From: Marsupella aquatica
Taxonomy: Eukaryota; Marchantiophyta
Direction: 5' to 3'
Length of the DNA stretch: 64,000 nucleotides
Assembly (NCBI GenBank): GCA_973895155.1
Contig: OZ316891.1
Coordinates: 23,932,001 to 23,996,000, forward strand
The position numbers and the translations under genes were made by a program. Below are positions 57,404 to 64,000 of the stretch, one piece after another. The notes under the pieces were generated by a model, which had not been told where the DNA came from, made no database searches, and saw only the letters and a program-made list of their open reading frames with translations. The first letter of the stretch is position 1. The number at the start of each line of letters is the position of its first letter.

Positions 57404-58806
57404 AGGCCCGTCAACAAACCCAAGCGCACGGGAGAGTGATGTGTCTCGATGAGGCACGTCTGAAGATGTTTTTTGGCTTACCCGAGTAGAGTCGCGGGCT
57501 CCTGGGGGCAAGGGAGCTAAATACCAGTCATCTAGCTTCTCGGCCGAAGGGGTAGTGGACAATGGGTTCTTAATGAGGACGTGCCTCATCCCGGAGGTAG
57601 CAGAATGCCTAGAGTTCTAGCAGTATGCCCTCCACATGATGGAACCTAGAGGAGACATATCGGCCGCTCAGGTCATTCAAGTGGAGAACTATCGGCCTAG
57701 GAAGTGGGCGTCCTTCTTCGTCAAGAAGTTCCACGCGGAGATGGAGCGAAGAAGGAAGACTTTGTACCTTGGTGGGAGGGCGTACTTTCCTAGCCACGTC
57801 AAAATCATCCTCGAGTGGTACGCTCGTTTTGACCGCCGGAGCCTCCCACGTCTCAATGAGCCCGAGCTGACCCCGCCAAAATGGGTGTTCCTAGCCCAGG
57901 TAAGGTGACCGCAGCCCGAGGCCCGAAGTCTGGCAACTGCAAGTCCTGCTACCCCGGCCCCGCAACCCACCGCTACCGCCCCGCCAGGCATACCCATGAC
58001 ATTATCGCGACCTTAGACGCGATCAATCGGGACAATATATGCCATCAAAGTCGGGCCGGATGAAGCCGTACCCAAAGCAGATGCCACGGTAGTCGGGGAG
58101 ATTCCTCCACCCCCTGCGGTTGTGCAGGAGAACCCCCCACCTCCAGTGGAACCAGCCCCTTTGACCAACTTACCTCAAGGGCTGGATGTGTCCACTCCTA
58201 CTCCCGCATGGGTTGGAGTCTGCCCGTGCCCGAATCCCAAAGGACATAGTCTAGACCATCCGGAACTCTTTGCGCCGGGCACATTTCTGAACGGGTTGTT
58301 GGGAGATTTCTCACAATAGATCTCTTGGGACACCGGGGAATACATGGCCCGAAGGGTGGCCTACTTCTTCAACCAGGAGTTGGTTGCAGCAATAAGGGCG
58401 GGACATGCGCAGGCAGAGACCGCGTAGAGAATAGAGCGATATCGGGTTGAGTCTACCTACCTAAAGGATGAAGTGGCAACCCTGGAGGCTAAACTCCAGC
58501 AACCCTGGAGGCTGAACTCCAGCAACTATGGCCTCAGGTAACGGCCACGGAAGACCAGGTCGCCAAGGCTAGAGCCCAAGCAGCGTTGGCAGTACAGGCC
58601 GGGCTCGGAAAGGACGCCAAAATTGTGCGGCTCCAAACCAAGATTGACGGTTTGCAGGGGCAAGCCGTCAGTTGGCAGAGGGATCTGGAGGAAGCTGACT
58701 GTAGGTCTTAGCGGGACACAACCAAGATTGATGCCTTGAAGGCAGAGGTGGCATGGCTTCAAGGAGAAGCCATGACACAGGCCCAGTTGGTGGACAAACT
58801 GACGAG
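57404..58806 (+). pseudogene. Gag-like ORF of the outer retroelement, right part
   Basis: Continues in phase from 13714 as KARQQTQAHGRVMCLDEARL then KMFFGLPE and a TAG at about 57478. Further reading needs a frameshift, after which LPRLNEPELTPPKWVFLAQV and the basic stretch FHAEMERRRKTLYLGG are visible (57636-57908). A Pro-rich part (58085-58320) follows, then DTGEYMARRVAYFFNQELVA and a Leu/Ala/Gln-rich coiled coil ending SYDA-stop at 58819. Several TAG codons interrupt it (58318, 58426 and others). A short duplication, aaccctggaggct, at 58476 and 58503 adds a frame change. It belongs to the same broad type as the inner ORF (FGLP motif, then Pro-rich, then coiled coil), but much diverged. Confidence 0.5.
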
Positions 58807-58808
58807 CT

Positions 58809-59413
58809 ATGATGCCTAGCCAGGAATCACTAGGCCAATTAAGTGGGGAAAACAGAGGTGTACCCTAGAAACACATTAGTATAGTAACAAAAACAAAGAA
58901 AATATAAACAATTAAGGGTGACTATGGAACCCGGGCCGAGGCCGGAAGTAAGGACGCCGGGGGAGAGAACATGATTAGGGTTAGGGCGCGCTAAGCATCG
59001 GCGGCTAGGGGTAACCAACGGGAGGAAAGACCAGAGGAAGAGAGGGGTAAGGACCGCTCGCGAGGAATGGTGGCTCATTTGCAAGCACGAACTGGGCAGA
59101 CGACTATGGGAGGCCAACTACTGTTAGCTGCTTAGGCAAGCACTCTGGGCGGGAGCAGATACCAATGATTGACTCAAGGAGGGTATGAGCAACGTCAATC
59201 AAGCGACACATTTTTGGGGATGCTTGTTTGAACGGGCAACTGAGTACATCGGGACTTACAAGGATGAAGAAGCGGAGAGAGCAGCTCCAGAACGGTAGGA
59301 GCTCGCTCAATTGTGGGAGCTGCAGAAGTCTGCCTTCTTAGGAGGAGAATTCATCAAGGTCGAGTTCTTGTGGACTCCTACTGCCAATCAGCTCGATGAC
59401 CTTCTGTTTTGCT
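58809..59413 (+). pseudogene. Second copy of the inner gag-like ORF start
   Basis: Aligns with 29716-30330. The frame carries TAG at 59125 (CAG in the other copy), TGA at 59170 (CGA there) and TAG at 59296 (CAG there). Where the inner copy has TAG at 30117 and 30225, this copy has TGG (59215) and CAG. Homology stops at ttctgttttgc (59413), so the rest of the ORF is missing or rearranged. Confidence 0.7.
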
Positions 59414-59699
59414 GTGGTGCGTCCCATGGCTCCCTAAACCCAAGAAACCCCCCAGCTCAAGCCGATTCCCGCAGGTTTCGTGCTTGGCGACACTAGAAGA
59501 AACCGGCCCATTCTGAGACCCTGCCTTAAGTGACTCTAATGAGACCTTGCAAAATTTGTGACTCCTAGGTTTTGGGTGTCATTATAGTTACAAGTTGTGG
59601 ACTGAGTTTTGGAGAATTCTTGGGAAGTCATTTCTATAACTATTGGGGAAGTTGCAACTATAACTAAGTTCAGCCAACAAGAATGAAGTTGTATAAGTG

Positions 59700-62600
59700 A
59701 CTCCCTCTACAATAGAGCGTTATATATGTAAGAGAGCCTTAGGGTTTAACACCACAATCTAACCACATTTGACCCCGCCCAACACATACCATTTAGGATA
59801 TATCCTAATTTTCTTAGTTGTCAATGGGACTAAAGGAGATGCCCTCGGGATATTGTGTGAGTACGCAACTCTACAAGGTAAGTAAAGGTCCTTGGTCAAT
59901 GTCAATGCTAACAGATCTCAAATATATACTCTACATTAGAGTAGACTGAATTACAACATATGTATGCCACAAGTTTACAAGTGTTACAACATAACAAAAT
60001 AATCCCAACTAGCTAGGGTCCCACAATGGCATGCATGTAATATTAATTGGACTCATTTTTGTGTCTAAATGGGTACATTTGAAGTTATCTCCTTGGTTAT
60101 CTCTAACTCTCACATATGCAAGGGCAGGTTATTTTTACTTATTGCACGCCATGCCATGCATACATACCGTCATGTACCCCCTCCACACATTGTTCCATCT
60201 AGATTCCTTTAATTAAAGGTTCAAAATCACCAAGAACTGGGAATGCAGCTGGAACCTCCATGTACTTGGCATGTCTACATGTTATAATTAGACATATCTG
60301 ATAATGGCACCCCACACACTATGCTCATGGAATGAGCATAAGAACTTGTGACAGTCCTTACCTTAATTAATCAAGCAAGGATCTGACGGTCGTAAACTTA
60401 ATCAAAGGATGATCTGACGGTTGAAAACAAATATGGGCACATTAAACCAGGTTTAGGGTTTAATGGATTCCTTCACGCCAACTCCCATTGCGCCTTGGAT
60501 TCCTTTGGATTTGCGGACGAGGAGCTGATCGCGCATTCTTTGCGAGGGAAAAAAGGGGGCAGTTTGTCGATCACTAAGGCTGAAGCTGCATTGACAAATT
60601 GCAATCCCGACTGCAATGGGAGTAGTAGGAGGCAAGAAGAGCGAGTTTAGGGTGTTGCATAGACAAAACAGAATGTGAGTCGTAGGCAACATTCAGCCAT
60701 TGTATGTGTTTAGCATTGATCATAGGCACTGTGGGAGGCACTGCAGGAGGCGTTTGCCACTGCGCAAGGCACTGTAGGAGGCACTTGTTCCTTCAAGCTG
60801 GGAGAGTCAATTTGACGTTCAGCTGCAACCTGGGATCGAGAACCAGGAGCTTCTCATTGCGGTTTGGTGTGCATTTGGACTGTTCTTGCAAAGTGGGACT
60901 CCAGGCCTGGAGACATTGCATTGATCGCCTTTGGATGTACATTGCAGTCCGACTAGGAGGCTTTCAAGTGGAGCTGGGTTGGAAGTGAGTTGAAGATTGA
61001 GTTGCCATCACATTGCAATAGCGGGGGATTGTTGCTCAGCTTCACATACTGCTACGGATTACTACGCAGCTTCAGTTTGAGCGGCTTGGTGCTGCATCAG
61101 CCCATGTAAGGCTGCAATCCCCTATCTTTGCTATGTGACCTCGCGGCTGCAAGTTTGGTTGACTTCTTTGTGCTGTGAAGCTGTTTTTGACTCAGGTTCC
61201 GGCCAAGTTTCACCAGCGCAAATTTTTCTAAACATGAGTGTGGGCTACAACTGGTGAGGTGGAAGGGATAAGAAAATGCGCTACCGTCATTGACAACATC
61301 TCAACCTTTTACAGTGAGCGCTATTGACATTCGGCCGGCTGTAAGTGTATTTCAAGCTTGACTTTAACTTGCCATCTGCATGAACCGGCTTGCAATAGAT
61401 GTTGTAGCTTTTGCTTAGCTGCATTCACCTCCCAAGATGCCCCGTGACATCCAGGTTTGCACAATGAGATAATAAGGCTGAAATGATAAGGTAGTGATTG
61501 CCAATGGATAAAAAGCTTTATGAGAGTTGCTTCAACGTTCAGCTGCAAACTAGGATTAGGAACCAGGAACTTGTCGCGGCAGTCCAGCTTGTTTACTTGG
61601 AGCCGGAGCTGGAGTCAAGTTTCACATGTTTCTTGTTTAGTGACAGAGTACTTCTGAGAAATGTGACAGCCCCTGTGAGAGCTTTCGGCACCAGTGAGGT
61701 AAAGGGTGTTCTTACTCATGCAATAGTCACTTTGACCTTCTGAGTTTCAGCAAATTGAGTTTCAAGTGCGGGCACTGAGAGTTGACCTGTTTGAGCTGGG
61801 GTCACTGAGAGTTGAGCTCTTTGAGCTACGGTTACAAAGAGTTGAGCTGTTTGAGATGCGGTCTCATAAGTGAACTAGATCCTCCCCCGTGTAAACGTCT
61901 AGCATAGTCACATGTCCAAGCTTTGCTTTTGACTCTGAATATATTCATTGTCAACCATTGAAGGAGCTACGTGCATGAATTGTCTACTTATTGGGTTGTT
62001 TAGGGATTCAATATACAAAAATGACAACTTGAGTAAGGCAGTCTACGGAGGCGCGAAAGAGTCGCGAGGAGTCGAGTTCAGCTACGGCAGTATTCACTTC
62101 AGTTGTCTCAATGTGGTTGGCGTGAGCTGCAGGTGAGCTTAGCTGTGTGCACATTTCATGTAAGTCAGGTGGTCGGTGTTTTAGGCATTGCGGAACTTGA
62201 TTGACCACCCCATGGCTAAGGTTTAAGGTGCGGACTACAACAAATATGTGTTGTTGCTGAAAGTGTTGGTGGTGAGCGACAACTGGTATTGTTTCAGCTA
62301 AAGGGAGCACATTGGAGCTTGTGTATCCATGACCTGCGACCGATTGCGGTTGCCTGCTGTTACAATTGCCGAATCAATCACGCACCCAATCTTGCGGGCA
62401 GACACAACTTTGCGGGAGTGTTGAAGGTTTAGGGTGAGCAACAGCGGAGAGCTCATTGCTTGGTGGCAGGGTTGAAGGTGGATGATCGGGCTGCAAGGCC
62501 AACCGGGGACTTGTTTTGCATTGAGCGATTGCTGCGGATTGCTACGCAGCTTCAGTTAGGGCGGCTTGGTGCTACATCGGCACAGGTAAGGCTGCAATCC

Positions 62601-63160
62601 CCTATCGACGCGGACTCACCTCGTGACTGCAAGTATAGTTGTCTAGGTGATGTATGCATTGCGTGTTTAGGGTCTAGGTGACATCGCTGCTAAGCAAAAT
62701 TTGTGAGCTGCCTAGGTCCATTGCCGAATGTTGCTTCCTTTAAATTACCTGGTGCCTGCTGTTACAATCGCCTGCTCAATCATGCACCCAATCGCCTGGA
62801 GCTCATTTGCCTGGAGCTTCATCCGTCAGATTCAAACTGTTATTGCTGCTCTGCCCTTTTGCCATGGGTTGCCGGCCTACCGGATGCTATCAACAGATTA
62901 AGAACAAGTCATATCCTAAGTCCCGGTGTTGCAGTGATGTCCCCGACCCTAAGATGCTTTCCAAACTCATCTTTCTTGTTTCCTGTTGCTGCTGATGTAT
63001 GTATGTTCTCCCCTATTTTTGCTTACAGATTGGTCTCTCCACACTTCTTGCTTGACATGATTGTTTTGCTCCTCCCTGTATCAGAACATGCCTTGTGCCC
63101 GGCGGTGGGGTGGGGGGGTGAACAGACGACCTTAAGGTTCACTACATTTCTAGGAACTGT
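59700..63160. other. Interior of element C, no recognised gene
   Basis: Short ORFs only. Two segments are related: 61050-61125 and 62521-62605 (gctacgcagcttcagt, gcggcttggtgct, gtaaggctgcaatcccctat), and two more at 60815-60850 and 61530-61570 (acgttcagctgcaa, aggaaccaggaactt type). These look like duplicated leader or exon fragments ending in possible gtaagg donors. Confidence 0.4.
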
Positions 63161-63316
63161 GCATCTTTCAGCTGATTTTAGCCGCAAGTTCCCTTGCTTT
63201 CCCCTGTTTTTGCTAAGATCCCTCCCACTAATCACATGCATCTTTCAGCTGATTTTAGCCGCAAGTTCCCTTGCTTTCCCCTGCTTTTGCTAAGATCCCT
63301 CCCCACTAATGACATG
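63161..63316. repeat. 77-bp tandem duplication
   Basis: gcatctttcagctgatttta onward at 63161 is repeated from 63238 with few changes, both copies ending in agatccctccc...actaat.acatgca. Confidence 0.85.
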
Positions 63317-64000
63317 CATCCTTTACTTTTCTCGGTGGCCCGTGCGCCTGCCTTCCTACTTTCGTTCTTATGGACTCTCCTTAGGTTTTCATTCACCTGG
63401 TTTTGGACTTTTTGCTCCGGTGGAATCTGTCTTGACAACTTGTGTTTGTTCTAATTGTTAATATCTCAAGAGGGTCGTCAACTAAGCTGAAAGGAGTCAA
63501 AGCTAACTACAAGCTAGCAAAATAATACAGAGAATGCTCCCAAGTCGAGTCAGGAGGAAGTTACTAAAACTAGACCTTCACAACTCTCGAAACTGGAAAG
63601 TGAAATTCAGCGTGAGACACGTAGCTGAAGGCCACAAGGATAACTATATGGCCACGCTGTCCCCCATTCAAGTCCAAAGTCCTCTTCAGATTGTCTGAAC
63701 TCCTATTGAATGTATTGAATAATTATTTCATCACAGAAATTTTCAGAACAAACACGGAAGCACCAGGGGGCTGAGGATTAGGTATTGAGGCTGAAGACAT
63801 TGAGGTCATAAACTAGGTGTGGTTCGGGTGACAATGTTAGCAACTGATGCTTCTTCAGGGGAACTTCCCATGTGCAGTTTATCCACACATGATTGACTTT
63901 GGTTCTTGCTGTTTTTCTTTTGGTGTACTCTTGAGTTTGGTGTCACTCTATCCTTTCCTATAGCCTCGAAATAGGAACACACCTGCTTAGTGGTCCCCAA
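63317..64000. other. Window end, no gene recognised
   Basis: Non-coding by inspection. A minus-strand open frame reaches the window edge (64000-63806) but has no recognisable domain. Confidence 0.35.

Larger units (their letters stand above)
59491..64000 (+). mobile_element. CACTA element C, left end (continues beyond the window)
   Basis: cactagaagaaaccggccca at 59491 fits the CACTA TIR consensus of this window (element B: cactagaaggaaattggg). It is followed by a subterminal zone with gtgactc, gtcatt and gttgcaact words (59540-59700). It lies 77 bp after the retroelement homology ends. No right TIR is present in the window, so no target duplication can be checked (CGA precedes the left end). 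Inside, no transposase is seen up to 64000; by analogy with B, the first 6-8 kb would be the cargo side. Confidence 0.5.

Noticed and set aside
60453-63454. Short ORFs in element C as genes
   Set aside because: No family resemblance, no consistent codon pattern, and several overlap duplicated non-coding segments.
1-64000. tRNA or rRNA genes
   Set aside because: No cloverleaf with anticodon arm and TTCRANNC box, and no rRNA-like block, was noticed; a covariance search was not possible.

Overview
The window is repeat-rich nuclear DNA of a land plant. This rests on plant-type TNP2 and Tnp1/En/Spm transposases of CACTA transposons, a plant Ty1/copia element, Ty3/gypsy remnants, a BAHD acyltransferase pseudogene and an EDM2-like PHD gene, all with GT-AG introns. 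Dense nesting suggests a large, methylated genome. I cannot name the clade. Almost nothing here is an ordinary host gene; the layout is mobile elements inserted into one another.

Layout. (1) 1-9507: a decayed DNA-transposon-like unit. It has an opposite-strand gene with a ParB-like look (343-2073), 24-bp minisatellites, and a long broken transposase (4897-8891) that joins three Tnp1/En/Spm-like modules to a D...DN...GHTHxDxD catalytic domain. A 188-bp direct repeat lies at both ends. (2) 9518-10678: short tandem repeats and a BAHD acyltransferase pseudogene lacking its centre. (3) 11866-13714 and 57404-59413: a degenerate retroelement (gypsy integrase tail, LTR-like region, gag-like coiled-coil ORF) split in two by element A. 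(4) 13715-57400: CACTA element A, 43,686 bp as it stands, with TIRs starting CACTAGT and a 3-bp ACA target duplication. It carries a TNPA-like gene, a tnp2 gene with five nonsense codons, and an EDM2-like ePHD gene. (5) Inside A, a Ty1/copia element (22898-28604) with identical 164-bp LTRs and a GATAC target duplication interrupts the EDM2-like gene. (6) Also inside A, a 20.6-kb insertion (29714-50292) is flanked by two copies of the same 917 bp of the EDM2-like gene. It consists of a second gag-like ORF, itself split by CACTA element B (31880-48132, 16,253 bp, GAA target duplication). (7) From 59491 to the window end lies the left part of a third CACTA element (C).

Taking out the nested pieces leaves A at about 16.5 kb, nearly the size of B. 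The two are diverged relatives with one plan: TIR, a cargo gene region plus tandem repeats, tnp2, the TNPA-like gene, a subterminal zone rich in GTCATT/AATGAC, TIR. B's tnp2 gene has one frameshift and no nonsense codon. A's tnp2 gene has nonsense codons and no frameshift. B's cargo ends in an RNase H1 hybrid-binding (viroplasmin-like) domain; A's cargo is the EDM2-like zinc-finger gene. EDM2 in Arabidopsis influences H3K9 methylation and transposon silencing, so a transposon carrying such a module is the most interesting possibility here. Any role in counter-silencing is inference.

Relative order of events from nesting: the outer retroelement, then A inside it, then independently the Copia and the 917-bp-duplicating insertion inside A, and B inside that insertion (B may have arrived before or after its host fragment moved).
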